Positions 12,701-27,700 of a stretch of 64,000 nucleotides of DNA are shown here, one piece after another (the first letter of the stretch is position 1; each line of letters begins with the position of its first letter). The stretch is from Choristoneura fumiferana. Lineage: Eukaryota; Arthropoda; Insecta; Lepidoptera; Tortricidae. The DNA lies in assembly GCF_025370935.1 (NCBI RefSeq), contig NC_133494.1:17350690-17414689 (forward strand), given 5' to 3'. A program made the translations under genes and the position numbers. The notes beneath the pieces are model-generated. The model was not told the DNA's origin. It saw nothing but the letters and a program-made list of their open reading frames with translations, and searched no databases.

Positions 12701-15700
12701 CTTCTGTACTTTGTAGAACAGTTCTTGGCTACCTGCGCAATATAGAAGTATTTTTGAAAAAAAAACCTTTAAATATGCAAAGGGATACCTTTTACCGTGT
12801 TAACGTGCGTTAAGGACAGGTTTTTGGAAATTTAAGTCCTAAATGGGGAAACAAGAGTTGAATTATAGCACGGAAAATTTAAACTACTACTAGCTAAAGC
12901 TTTTTTTCCTTGTGCTCCGTACATAACCATATTTTATTTTACTCGAGTCCAGAATTAGGCGAATCAACTTGACAGTTCACTACACACAAATTTTGCCAGA
13001 GTTACATTACACCAGTGCTGTAATATCGATATAATATATATACAGTTGTGGTCATATAATTAAGAACGATTTTTTATAGAGAAGATTTTTTCAAACTGAC
13101 AAGTGTTACTAACTGCATGTATATTTTTGTACTTCTCTCGGTATCGTAAAACTTTTCCGTACTAGCGGTTAACTCATTTATACATATAATTGGCTAAAAA
13201 ATAAATAGATAAACTTTATACATTACATCTAAACCTAGTATTACTACTTACTGGCTGGTCATATAATTAAGAACGCTGAATAGTTTATTTTTTTATTCAA
13301 ATTTATATAGAGAACGGACGGCCGCTTTGTGGTTTAGGTTATTATTCGAATAATTTTGGCGCCATTTAGTGCCGTAAAAGTCTTAAAGGCGATTGCTTCA
13401 TATAAAAACAATGGGGAAAAATAAAAGTTGTGATAAATCTACAAGAGAAGTAATACTAAAACTTTGCGACAAGAATTGGTCGTATAAACACATAGCCGAT
13501 CATCTGCAATGTTCAAAAACTATGGTTTTCCACGCCATAAAGCATTTTGCCACGTCTCAAACTACTTCAAATGTTCCGCGTGTACCTAGACAAAGAAAGT
13601 CATCTCGTCGAAATATCGTTCGTTTGGCAAAACAAAATCCTTTTAAAGGGTCTAATACCGTCTAATGAGTTAAGAAAAAAATATTTTGGCGAAAACAACC
13701 CTTCAGCAATCTCGGCACGCATTATTCGAAGGCGTTTGGTAGAAGAAAAGTTGCACGGAAGGATAGCAAGGAAGGTGCCTATGTTGAAACGGTGTCATAG
13801 GCAAGCCCGGCTTGCATTTGCAAGAAGATATGAAAACTGGACAGTCAGACAGTGGAAAAACGTTCTTTTTTCTGACGAGACAAAAATAAATAGGGTATGT
13901 TCTGATGGCAAACGATATGTAAGATGGCCTTCAAATAAAGCATTCGACCCAAAGTACACAAAAGTGACTTTAAAGCATGGCGGGGGAAATGTAAAAATTT
14001 GGGGATGTTTTTTGGACATGGTGTTGGACCTGTTAGGCTGATAGAAGGAAACATGGATCAATTTCAATACAAAAACATACTGGAAGAAACAATGTTACCA
14101 TATGCTGAAGGCGTGCTTCCGGTTATTTGGACATTCCAGCATGACAATGATCCCAAGCATACTGCACGTACCGTTAAGGAATTCCTCACATCGCAATCAG
14201 TTTCTGTCTTAGATTGGCCAGCCAACAGCCCCGATCTTAACCCAATAGAGCATCTTTGGTGCGAAGTCAAGAAAAAGGTTTCAAATCGACAGTGTGGCAA
14301 TTTAAGAGAACTGTATGACGTATTCTTAGAAGAATGGAACTCTATCTCTCTTCCGAAATGTCAAAAATTGATAGATTCAATGCCTCGCCGGTGTAAGGCA
14401 GTAATAAAAAGCCGTGGACATGCTACTAACTGTTAATTTTAGTTAAAATGTATTAAATTGCTTTTTTATCTGTACAAACTTCACGTTAGTGTGATTTAGT
14501 TAATCTAAGTTTCAAATAAAAAAACTTTCGAACCGTTCAATAAATCGTTCTTAATTAGTTGTCCAGCTTCATTACTATTTTAATTTGTTACTAAAGAGAA
14601 TAAAAACAAAATTTGTAAAAAATGTCAGCAATTTTATTATTTATTCTTAATCCCGTTTGCTCTATTCATGTGGCTATTTCATAACGTAACTAGTTACTTC
14701 TAAGAAGGAACCACGACTACACATGACATGATTTAGTTAAAAATAATCTGGAACTTCAAATCGTTCTTAATTACATGACCACCACTGTATATATCGATGT
14801 TAGAAAAAACCTCAATACGAAATAATAATAAAACAAATCTTTTATTTGAAAAAATTCGAAAAAAAAATTAAGACGCCAAGAAAGACGACATCCGCCATTT
14901 TGTTTTATTGACATTTTATATGTCATTCGACTTAACTGCCATCGGCTTGCTTGGGATTTGATTTGTAGCATTCGAACATGGCGGATGTAGACAACGCTAA
15001 TAGTGCGATTCCCAAGGTCAAAGAATCGTTTTGCTTTAAAATTCCAGATAAAAAATGCGTTGTTTGGGAGAAACCTGTCAAAATGTTGTTGTAGAGCGCC
15101 ATCCTGCTCTGTCTCGTTTTTTTTTTGTCCCGTTCTGGCGTTATAGATATTTTGCTACTTCTGTTTCTTTGGCTAGTTGAAGTATAGTATAGTATTTTGA
15201 TAGTTTTTATGCGGCGATTAACCTTAACAGTGAACAGTGATCACAAAATTCTATATTGCTCTCGTGTCTGACATTTTTTAATGCGCAAGTTGTCTCCACG
15301 TGGTTTCTGGAATTTTACTATCAAGTTCCAAAAACTACAATCACCGTACAACGTCCCTCTCAAAGAGAGTTTACTTTGACACTGGCGAAATTGTCCTATT
15401 AATTAGGACAGAAAAGCCATATTTCAAAAGAGAAGAAGAAGAAGGCTTGCTTGGAACTATTTCCGTTATTGTGAAATTTTCCGTACGTTATTATTTGTTA
15501 TCCTTTTTATCGTTTTCAGGCCTAAAGCTATGAAATGATAATAAAGTCCAAAAGTGACAAACATTTTCATTCCGCGTCTACACAAGGTTATATCGACTTA
15601 GTATCGACATATTCCTATGCCTATTTTTTTGCTATGTCTGGTAACATTTTCAGCTGTCAATCTAGTTCACCTAATTTTGGACTCGCTTCATAAAAAAATA

Positions 15701-18700
15701 CAAATAGCAGCTTTGATATTTTTTTCTTCGCGTGAATTAGTAACCGACAACAGACTGCAAGATGTATGTGACTGTCGCGCGGTAACTCTGTGAAATTAGT
15801 CCTTCTAGGCGACGCGGGCGCGTAGTTGCATATGCGAAAAATTTAAACCGCAAAAGTTCAACAGATCTCAAACTTCAAGTTAGTTATCTACATTTTTAAA
15901 GACCCCATAAGGCACTCTTTTTGTGATAGAGACTCACTGAAAAAAGGGGGGTGAATTTTTTGCACCATAGAGCCGTGGTGGCCTAGTGGTTTGACCTATC
16001 GCCTCTCAAACAGAGGGTCGTGGGTTCAAACCCCGGCTCGCACCTCTGAGTTTTTCGAAATTCATGTGCGGAATCACATTTGAAATTTACCACGAGCTTT
16101 GCGGTGAAGGAAAACATCGTGAGGAAACCTGCACAAACCTGCGAAGCAATTCAATGGTGCGTGTGAAGTTCCCAATCTGCACTGGGCCCGCGTGGGAACT
16201 ACGGCCCAAGCCTTCTTGTTCTAAGAGGAGGCCTGTGCCCAGCAGTGGGACGTATATAGGCTGGGATGATGATTTTCTGCACTAACAAAATCGCGGGCAA
16301 TACCTGTGCATGAACAAAATGTAAACTCACCCAAAGATGCGATAATAAGCGCGTCGGCGACTCTCTTAGCCTCGAGACACAGCTCCACCGCCTCTTCGAG
16401 GTTCCCGCAGACCAGCGCCCGGCAGATGAGGCCGGTCGAATCTAGAATTGGAGAAAACCTTTAATTTGACACCTACTCACTCATATTTCACGTCACATGT
16501 CGAGCTAAACTAGATTTAAGACGTGAGTCCTCCGGATTTATTTAATTAAATATGACTATTTAAAAAGATTCACGGGGTTTCTGTCTAGCGTTTTTAAGTT
16601 ATGCAGATTAAAGGTCACAGCTCATTAGAGCGGTTAGTATTCTTTATATGGATTTGTATGGGCATGCGCTCATTACATTAACGTAGCGTCACCGGATCGC
16701 CTCGCTCGCTCGTGCCCACGCGCGGACGGCGAGTGGACCACTCGGTGATAGCTCGCTGCTCGTGCGCTTGCCTCGCGTGAACCGCGCGCGGTCGGCGCGG
16801 CGCTCCCCACCCTCATTTCTTAATAGACCACTCGGAAATTCGTGGACCACGCGACGTCCACTCGTTGACCACGCGGCGTCCACTCGTTGACCACGCGACG
16901 TCCACTCGTTGACCACGCGGCGTCCACTCGTTGACCACGCGAGGTCCACTCGTTGTCAACGCGGCGTCCACCCGTGGACCACCTGTCGAGAACGAGTGGA
17001 CGCCGAAAGTCGACGCGGTGCTGGTTTGGTGCCTGGTGGCTCTAATGAGCTGTGAGCTTGTTTTTAGTTAATTCATATCAAATTACCTTCTCCGTTGGGT
17101 ATGACCACGTTCTGAGCGGTGGGCTCTAACTCCAGGTTAGAGAGTTTCCTTTCGATCAACGTGTGCGCATCCTGTAAACAAACACGACGTTCATACATAA
17201 GTATAACGATTTAGGGCCTACGCTAGCTGACGCGGTTTGCGCTGCGCGGGTGGCCGCCTGTGGAACAACAGTACAACTACACAGTACAACTGCGCGCGTC
17301 GCGTGCACAGGATTGTACCTGCACCCGCGGCCGCAGCCAGCTAGCGTACGTCCTTGAACTTGGCGATTTTCAATCATACAGAACATACCCGGGATTTATT
17401 CACGTCTTTCATTTTGCTTCACGCTTAATTTTTTTTTACTATGACGGTGGAAGCATTCTACACTTCCACTAAACGTATATATAGTTAGTGTTTAGTTTTG
17501 TAACTAAGGGACCTCACACATCCCTGTATTATTACTCGTATTATTCTTTTTTTGTATTTTTTTTCTTGAATTTTATACTGTTGTTTTTATGTATTTTATT
17601 GTAATTATTTTATTTTGAAAAAATGACTTTCTGCCAAGTTTCTTGCGGCGCATTCTTCAAATGACGTGTAAAAGTGCCCATTGCGGCCTATTTACTGAAT
17701 AAATTATTTGAATTTGAATTTGCTCAAACGACCTCCTTCGTCGTGGAATTTGGACGAAATGTCGAGGATATATAAAAATAAATGCTGAATTTAAATAAGC
17801 GCATCACTTCAAAACGACTGCTTCTATTTGGCTCATTGACAGAACAGAACAGAATATTTATTTAATTATTGATTGATTTATTCTGTGCAACCGACAGCTT
17901 ATTATACACACAGTTTAAAAATGACAGTAGATATAGCAAGCCAATCACAGGTTCTCACCGATAACATTGTAACAATAATATTACATCATATAAAAAAGAA
18001 AACCCCAATTACAATAATAATAAATGTGTAATAATGTGAATAATATGTAGTATTGTAGTCATATAATATAAGTATAGTCATGCGCAGTGAAAAAAGGATA
18101 GTGTTGAATTTTGATAACGCTATTGTAACCCAAAAACAAACAACTTTTGGTTCCTCATCATACAAATTAAAAACATCACAGAAATGTGGTTTTCCATTGT
18201 AAAGCCAATCGCAAAAGCGGATAAGCGGTTGTGAAGCTCAAAATAACGTACAGACCCACTTATTACGTTGCCAGTACAGTCACAGCGAGTAACTGACACG
18301 ACCAATCATAAGACAAAATTCAGAAGAATCTTCAGTTATACAAAGTGCTATAAAATAACGGGTAAAAAATACAGTGTCCTACGACTATGCCAAATGGGGG
18401 GAAAGTATCTTAAATATTGGAGGTAAACAATTTTACCGTGTTGTGTAAAGAAATTTTAATAATTCCCTTTCTGAATCGGGAATCCAACGCGCCCAATATA
18501 AAAAAAAAGCTTTAATTTTTCGGTACCGAGCAAAAGGCTCAATCATAAGGATTACTTTTCCAATATTTAAGATACTTTCTCTCCATGTGGCATAGCCGTG
18601 AGACACCCTGTATAATAACTTAGGGCTCACTCAGAATAATGTAATATAGTATAATCACGAGCTGTTGTTTGTTTGTAGATTACATACTGTTAAAGGGGTC

Positions 18701-21700
18701 CGCCCAGTGGACCGTATCATACCAGGATCCTCGCCATTCAGACACATACTATAAATTAGAGACACATATCAGAAGCCATCATTTTTATCACCCTTAAAAC
18801 GCGATTCCCCCATAGATGTTATAATGGTAACTAGCTTTAGCCCGTAACTTCGTTCGCGTAAGTGGTAAAATGAAGAGTTTATGATATACACCGTGTTTTT
18901 CTTGATTTCCGTTAACTTCGACATAATAATATGGCTCAGTTGATTATAGGTTTAGACGTTGGCTTTTTACCAAGTTTCAACTTACTGACATTTTTGTTCT
19001 ATAGGAAATCCTAGTTTATTGTGTTTCGTCATTTCTATTTGTATGTAAATAAATATATTGTTTGGTGTTAAGTAAGAATAAGAATAATTTTTATTTAGCA
19101 ATAAAGTTACATAGTGCACAAAAAAATACAGAAATACACATTTGAATAAAATACAAATAACATCATCTGACTTTTGGACGGCCTTCACACTAGACTCTGG
19201 GCCTGTGTGTTTACTATTTTATTACAAACACATATTCCCTATAAATAGAAATAAACTATATTGTAATAAAATTTTTGGGCAATCAAAAAAAAATGGCTAA
19301 ATATGTATGAATTAAAAATGCTATAGTTACGGACTTTAAAAAACCTCATCAAGTAAGAAGCTTTACACTGTTTTACTGCCCGTAATTAACTATGTTAGTT
19401 CTTATTTTTTATACAGGAAGAGTTAGGCCAATAGTGTCTTGGAGAAATTTACTTTATTTGACTGTTGCTTTTGCTTTAAAGTTAACGGAAATCAAAAATT
19501 GACTTTTTATATCTGTTATTTCATAAATGCGTCACAATATAATTTCTGTTTAGACGCATTTTTATTTTGTTTAAACTATTTATTAGAAAAGTGCCTGAAG
19601 ATAAATGGTAAATGGCGTCATATATCCTATTGTGTCTGTGCCGGGACGGTTTAGGTCACTTTACGATACGATCTAGTGGGCATAGAGCGTTATACCGTGA
19701 TGTGATGACGTCACCGACTCACCGAAAGGTCTGTGCTGGTGTCAGTGGATAGTTCTGCCTCCGTCTCCGTAGATTCACCCTGCCGTGTTAGCGTGTTAGT
19801 CACAACAAAAACATAGCTTATGCGGTTGGTGTAAAGTAGAAAATACAGTGGAAGTTGTGAGGGCTTTTACTGCTTTATGACAGGGTCCATATCGGCTCGT
19901 ATAGTAGTTGAAAATCATAATGTTTGGCATAATATATTGTTTCTCATAACAATTTTTCCTTAAATCCATTGATTGTTTTGAATTGTTGTAAAAGAGGTGA
20001 CTATTAAAAAAAAACAACTATTTACGGTCTCTACAGTAGAAGTTACAGCATGGTTTTCAAAAAATATGCGACTAGATACGCACCCGTTATGACATGTGCA
20101 AAAAGACATCTCTGTATTTGTAAGACTAAAAATAGGATAGTTGCTTGTAGTATTAGAATTTGAAGAACGCCTTTTAGTGCTATGTATAGCTAGGTCTGCG
20201 AGATTTCAAGTCTTTAGCTCCAGATTTAGATTGCTAGTCAGGGTACTGTTTTAAAGGCAAAGATATAAACGATACAATACGATAGTAAATAAGGGTTAAA
20301 GGTTTGAAAATAGCGAAACAACAACTAAATATGTCCATACTAAATTTCATTACTTTACGTTAATGTCGAAAACGTTCCAGATATAAATCCATATGTAATT
20401 GGCTATGTGTCACTATTTCCATAATCTTATTGTTGTATAAGCCTTTGGTTCTCCTTTAATAATTAAAATATATATATTATTAAAAATAAAATGTATTCTA
20501 CATGTATTTAATTAACATTAACACGAGGATTTGATTTGTAATATCATCACACTCATTGTTAAATATCAAATTGTAAAAGTAACATAAGAAAGACAAAAAA
20601 ACTCCCTGTTTGAAAACGTCAGAATTAAAAAGCTTTGCACTAACTTACTGTGCGTAATTATCTTTTAAACAGTAAGAGCTAGGTCACTAGTATATTGGAG
20701 AAATTAACTTGATTCGACATGTTGCATGTTCCCTTAGATTAGAGTTAACGGAAATCAAAAACAACACGTTGTATTATGTACAGTTGATAGTTGCGACTAA
20801 ACAGAGTAAAATAAATGTAAATAGTAAAAAAGGGCGGGAGTTAAGTGGACCAAAATTTTGGAGAGTCAAAATAATTGAACAAATGTATGGACAAAATCTA
20901 ATAAACAAATGTTCATGGCGGTGTTATCGCTTTCTCATGGTACGAAACTACGAAGGCAAAATATTGGTACTGGGGCCTATAGATAAACATTTATCAACGC
21001 GCTGTCAGTTTAGTACTGTATTGCATACATTGAAAATCACATTTAATTTGTATGATTTTTTTTTTGCACTGGTCATGTTTCTAAAAATTAGGAGAACAAA
21101 AGTAGCTCAGTTATGCAAATAGAATTGAGCCTTGGATTTAAGGCCCAATGGTCACAGACATTCTGTATTTGAGCTATTAGTCAATCCAATTTCCACAACA
21201 GATAGTTTTTAGGATGAAGTGTACTCTTGGCATGTAAAGAGTAATACTTACGCGACTCAGCATGGCGAATTGGTCGCTCTGGTCGGCATTGTTGGCGGCC
21301 TTGAATTTTGATGTGATCTCGTCTTGTTTGAAGCCTGAAAGAAGTGACAATAATCGACTAGAGGAAAGGGATGTAGCGGCGTTTTTGGACCATACAATTT
21401 GTTTAAAGCGAACGTTAAGACAATTTTTAACACACACACAAACATCACGCCTGTATTCCCAAATGGGGTAGGCAGCACACAAAACGTTATCGCTTCTGAG
21501 CCACTTTTAGCAATTTTAGGTTTTAAGTTTGACAAAAACGGTACAATAGTGACAGGTTGCTAGCCTGTCGCCTACGGTATACCTTAACCTATATCCTCAG
21601 TCGCCTCTTACGACATCCACAACAACAACAGTTTTTAAGGTATTTTTAAATACGTGTAACAGAGTTGTAAAGATTTAAAAATCAAGATTAGACAGAGAAA

Positions 21701-24700
21701 AAAATACTACCGTCTGACGATGAATCCTTTGACATATGTCACTCAATAAACTGACATCTATGACACTTGACATTAGAGTGTAAAAAATTACGCATTATTC
21801 TGAAGTTACAATTGAAATGAGTTGGGTTTGTAGTTTCTGTGATTTGTGTGCGCTGTCAGTTCTCACAGTGTGGCAGAGCTGCATGCACACATTTGATGCA
21901 CAGACAAGCTATTGCGAGATCGCGGGTGAGCTCCGCAAAGTAACATCTGATTCAATCAATTATTTCTATCCCGTGAAGTTAACCATTTTTGCGCAAATTG
22001 TATTATATCAGACGTATACACTTATAATCTATGATTAAATATGTAGAAACCAAACGCAGGTCTGTTTAAAAGTCAAAATGGAGGTACTTGTGTTAGAGAT
22101 AAGAATAAGTAGCCTTCCCGCCTGCGGGGAGTGCTTGTTGCAAATTAATTAAATATTTATTTATCAAATCAACTATCATAGATTTTGACCAAACATAAGA
22201 TTGAACTGCATATATAGAAGTAGATCTGCGTTGGGACGTACCGAGCAAGTTGAGTACTTCGCTGCGAAAGCCCGGCATGAAGTTGGCTCGCAGGAAGAAC
22301 CAGGTATAGCGCTCGCTCTGATCCGTCGCCGCGTCGCCCTTCTGGCGGCAGTACCTAAACAATAAAATTAATAAATAATAATAAATCATCCCAGCAGAAC
22401 AAGAGGGCTTGGGCTATAGTTCACACACACCATTAAATTGCTTCGCAGGTTTTGTGCAGGTTTCCTCACGATGTTTTCCTTTACCGCAAAGCTCGTGGTA
22501 AATTTCAAATGTAATTCCGCACATGAATTTCGAAAAACTCAGAGGTGCGAGCCGGGGTTTGAACCCACGAACCTCTGTTTGAGAGGCGATAGGTCAAACC
22601 ACTAGGCCACCACGGCTTTTTTTTAAATAATAATAAATATCACGGGACAATTCACACCAATTGACCTAGTCCCAAAGTAAGCTTAGCAAAGCTTGCGTTA
22701 TGGGTACTAAGCAACGGATAAATATAATTATATAGATAGATACATACTTAAATACATATTAAACATCCAAGACCCGAGAACCAACATTCGTATTTTTCAT
22801 ACAAATATCTGCCCCGACACGGGAATCGAACCACAAGCTTCGTAGTCAGGTTCTCTAACCACTAGGCCATCTGGTCGTCAAAAAATAGAGTCAGCCATCA
22901 TCATATCAGCCGTAGGACACCCACTGGTGACCCCCATAGAGTAATGAATTAAATTCAACCATAGATTAATGAGTTAAGTTCGCTTTTAAACCAACCGGGA
23001 GGGGCTAGGTGATCTGTCACACAGATCTTTCTAGTGCAGACACCAAGCTCTCACACCAGCCGGTCCAATCCCACCTAGATTGCGAAACCTAGATTATCAG
23101 CCTGTGTGAGAGTAAATATTTATTATTATAAACTGCGTGCTGCTTCGGTTGGATGCGGCCTGCATCCACCGTGACGCGGTTTTATCCAGGTAGTCCTTCA
23201 GTCTCGTTGATATAACCTTATCATCATCATCCCCCAGCCTATTTACGTCCACTGCTGGCACAGGCCTCAGAATGAGAGGCTATTAACTTTATGGTCCCTG
23301 TTAATAAGAATAGTTAAACCGAGGCCTTATTGTCAAGTAATTAACACACTGCAATCACAATATTTTCACCACCCTTCCGTCATACGGTATTAGACGAGGA
23401 TAGAAAGAGAAGGTGAAAGCGATTGTAAACGTCAGCGCGGTAGACGATACTGTGTCTGGTCCCTGATCAAAAAAACCGGTCAAGAGCATGTCGGGCCATG
23501 CACAGTTTAGGGTTCCGTAGTTCCCGACCTTGTCTTAACTTAATCCTATGCCATGGCTATGCTATGGCTATTTTATGCCATAGAAATCATTTTTTACAAA
23601 AACTTAAAAACTGCTAAACTGATTTAGTTAAAAATATTTTTCTTACAGCTTCATTAAGCTTACTACCGTCATTTTTTATATATAAAAGTTACAGGGGGGG
23701 GACATTTGGGTTTTTTTTTCGTGGTGAATATCTCCGAAAATATTCACTTTATCAAAAAAATGGTTTATCAAACCCCTATTCATTTCAAATACTACCTATC
23801 GAACGATACCCCACAACATAGGGTGGAAGTGAAAAAAACCATCCCCACGTTAGGCATCGTGTATGGGAGGTTACCCTTAAAAAAAAATAGTTTTTTTTTT
23901 ATTTTACCACTTGTCGGCGTGACTGATATGTAGCTTTCTAGTACTAATGGCCTCTGAGCTTAGCCGTGGACAGACAGACATGGCGAAACTATAAGGATTG
24001 CTAGTTGACTACGGAACGCTAAAAAGGTCGGGAGCATCTGGGACAGACGGCCGGACGGAAGGAGCAACTTACTCGGCCAACGCATCTAACGCCCCAGGCT
24101 CCTGGCTGAGCGTGGAGCCAAGCACCGCGTCTAACTCCGCCGCGCACTCCACTATCTCCGGCTCGCTCACCACCTGCAAAAAACATATAGGTATCATTGT
24201 CACCACCAATCAATGAGGGCTATCGCGAATGAATTCGCCGCTAGAGGCGCTAGTGTAGCGTGAGGTCTCCGAAAAGTCAAATCTCATGGTGTTTGGGTGA
24301 GCTACGCGGGTTTATTTAAAATTAGAATAATTTTGTGAATATTTTGCAATATCTGAAATTAATTATGGCAAATATGCGTTCCGGGGCAATGAATGTCTGT
24401 GTTTTGAGACAGTTTTGTCTTTCGGAAAACTTTGTCCTCCCTTTTTTCCGAACAAAACAGGGACTATGCAGCACTGTGGCATGCTCGATATTTATATGGT
24501 ACGGTTTTAAGGTGTATTAAATATGATTTTAATCTAAACTTTGTTTTCACGCCCATAATAACAGACTTTCAAAACCATACTTAAAAACCTCACGCAACAG
24601 TGCGCCATCTAGTGAGACAAAAAACGATAGCCCTCATTGTCGTACTTATTATATGCTGTCAAAATTCCCATTCGAAAATACGATTTGTTAGATTATTTTC

Positions 24701-27700
24701 CCATAATCATTTATTCTTTGCAGCAAAATTTATTTTCGCGTTTTTACACGAATTTTATTTTTACACGCTTGTTTTTTTATGAAGCTTATTTTCACATTCG
24801 CGTTCTTTTTGTGTCGCATTTTGCCCCAGTCGCGTTTTTCCCCAATCCCAATCGGTAGGTACAGAAACAGTCTCGACGGAGCTCCACTCACGCGGAGCCA
24901 CCGGTGGGGAAACAGGAGCTCCATCGACACTGTTTCTGTGTCGATTGGGATTGGGGAAAAATGCGACTGGAAAAAAATGCGACACAAAAAGAACGCGAAT
25001 GTGAAAATAAGCTTCATAAAAAAGCAGACTTGGACATATTGCCTTCGTGTAAAAACGCGAAAATAAATTTTGCTGCAAAGAAAAAATGATTATGGGAAAA
25101 TAATCCAACAAGTCGAAAATACGAACTGAAACATAGATGCACAGAAAAACCAGAAAAAGAGACCAGCGCTGGGAATCGAACCCAGGTCCTCAGCATTCCG
25201 TGCTGCGTGCTATACCTCTACACCACCACTGGACAGGAGTACAGACACAAATTTCTCCTAAATAACTCTTTTTTTGTATTATTTGAATTTTACAGCCAAT
25301 TAGTTTTACTATAATGCTGTGATTTTTTTAATAAGAAATAACGCATTGCGGTGTGGAAGGCAGGGGGGAAATCACCACACTATTTCCCAAGAAGAAGCGT
25401 ACGTTTGCATTTACCACCAGTCACAAAGAACTTACCTGACTAATGTAGACCATTTTCTGTGAGTTGGCTTCATCAGGGCACTTCTCGAATGTTACTAATT
25501 TGCCTCCAAACTGTAACAAATACGATAATATTAGATCAGGATAAAATATATAATTCTTGTAAAAAATAGAAAGCACAGCGTAGGACGTCTACCAACGAGA
25601 GGGACGAATGACCTGGTTAAAGCTATGGGTTCATAGTGGACGCAGGCCGCTTCCAACCTAAGCAGCTGGAGGTCTCTGGGGGAGATTATATAATATATGA
25701 GGGGAGAGGACGTTTTACAGCTAAAATGATGATAATGATGATGTTGATGAATTGATAATAAGGATAATGATAGTGATGATGATGACGATGATAATGGTGA
25801 TGGTGGTGATGATGATGATGACGATGATAATGGTGATGGTGGTGATGATGATGGTAGTGATGATGATGATGATGATAATGATGATGATGACGATGATAAT
25901 GGTGATGGTGGTGATGATGATGGTAGTGATGGTGATGATGATGATAATGATGATGATGACGATGATAATGGTGATGGTGATGATGATGATGGTGGTGATG
26001 ATGATGATAATGATGATGATGACGATGATAATGGTGATGGTGGTGATGATGGTAGTGATGGTGATGATGATGATAATGATGATGATGACGATGATAATGG
26101 TGATGGTGGTGATGGTGATGATAATGATGATGATGACGATGATAATGGTGATGGTGGTGATGATGATAATTATAACGATGATGATGATAATGATAACGAT
26201 AATGGTGATGATAAAAATGATGATGATGATGATGATGATGATGATAATGATGATGATAATGATGACAATGATAATGGTGATGATGATGATAATGATAATG
26301 ATGATGATGATGATGACGATGATGAAGATGATAATGATGATGATTCCGCCTCTGAAGTGTACTCACGGAGAACTTGGCGGCGACCGGTGTACGCAGCCAC
26401 TTGGGCGCCCTGGGCAGCACGGCGCGCGGCGCAGGGGGGGGCGCGGCGCGCGCCACCGCCGGCAGCTGCCCCAGCGACGCGGCGCCGAACGCTTCCAAGA
26501 TGTTCGACTGGTTCTGACCGCTCTGATGAGGCAAAAGAACAACTTAGTGTAAAGGATTCGCTAGCAAATTATTGTGGGACAAGATTTGTGCGAAATGGCA
26601 ACGCGGATTAGCGCTAATAATCTTCCATAGCGAAATCATTTTATTGCAATGAATAAAAAAGGAAAAATAGTCATGCGGCAGAGTACTTCTATTGGCTTCG
26701 TCGAACCTTATTAACAAACGAAGAAAAATCCGCAAGATGCTTTTATAACAACCAGACTAACATGGTTGGAATATCTATAAATATTAATAAAAATGAATCG
26801 TAAAATGTGTTGCTAAGCGCAAAACTCGGGAATCACTGGTCCGATTTCGCTAACTCTTTTTTTGTTGTGTTCGTTACTGCCTGGAGGTTTTTATGGAAGA
26901 CCATGCAGAAAAAATACAACGGGGGCGAAGCGCGGCAACAGCTAGTCCTAAATAAAACTTACTTTTCCTCTCGCATTGCAGCCAAAAGACTGTCATAGTT
27001 TTTTTTTATTATTATTATTGCTGCAATAGTTCTTGTCATGATACAAGTTTAAATTCAAACAATGAAGTTACTTACTTAAAATGGAATTAAAACTTTCACT
27101 TTACACATTCACAGATACATATTTGATTTCTTTATTTACAATCCGTTTCGAATGTTAGCAACGTCTATCGCCGTGTGGCTTCTTTTTAGAATTCCGTACC
27201 CGAAAAGTGCCATACGTTATCTTATTACAGTAACTTCATTGTCCGTCTGTCTATCACAGGGCTTTACTTACAGACTCAGGCCTAGCGCTGCCCCCGCCGC
27301 CCAGTAGCGAGTGCACGGTGACTTGTTGCTTTACTTACAGACTCAGGCCTAGCGCTGCCCCCGCCGCCCAGTAGCGAGTGCACGGTGACTTGTTGCTTTA
27401 CTTACAGACTCAGGCCTAGCGCTGCCCCCGCCGCCCAGTAGCGAGTGCACGGTGACTTGTTGCTTTACTTACAGACTCAGGCCTAGCGCTGCCCCCGCCG
27501 CCCAGTAGCGAGTGCACGGTGACTTGTTGCTTTACTTACAGACTCAGGCCTAGCGCTGCCCCCGCCGCCCAGTAGCGAGTGCACGGTGACTTGTTGCTCG
27601 AAAGAGCTTGACACCAGCAAACTGGGGTCGCGCGCGCACCACGCCACATCAAACACCCACTGCTCTTGCTGCGACACTTCCACTAGCAACTCGCCACCCT

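Noticed and set aside
13795..14067. Minus-strand ORFs within the Tc1 element
   Set aside because: Shadows of the transposase frame, which carries the DD34E motifs on the plus strand.
20709..21122. 137-residue ORF
   Set aside because: Starts within a dispersed repeat in a Sec31 intron, no motif, AT-rich codons unlike the real exons.
25686..26552. Long His-rich (minus) and Met/Ile-rich (plus) ORFs
   Set aside because: They are translations of the GAT array; the only true coding part is Sec31 exon 8 at 26367-26522.
27261..27602. CRISPR-like regular repeat
   Set aside because: The units are contiguous without spacers and are pieces of a Sec31 exon; the window is eukaryotic.
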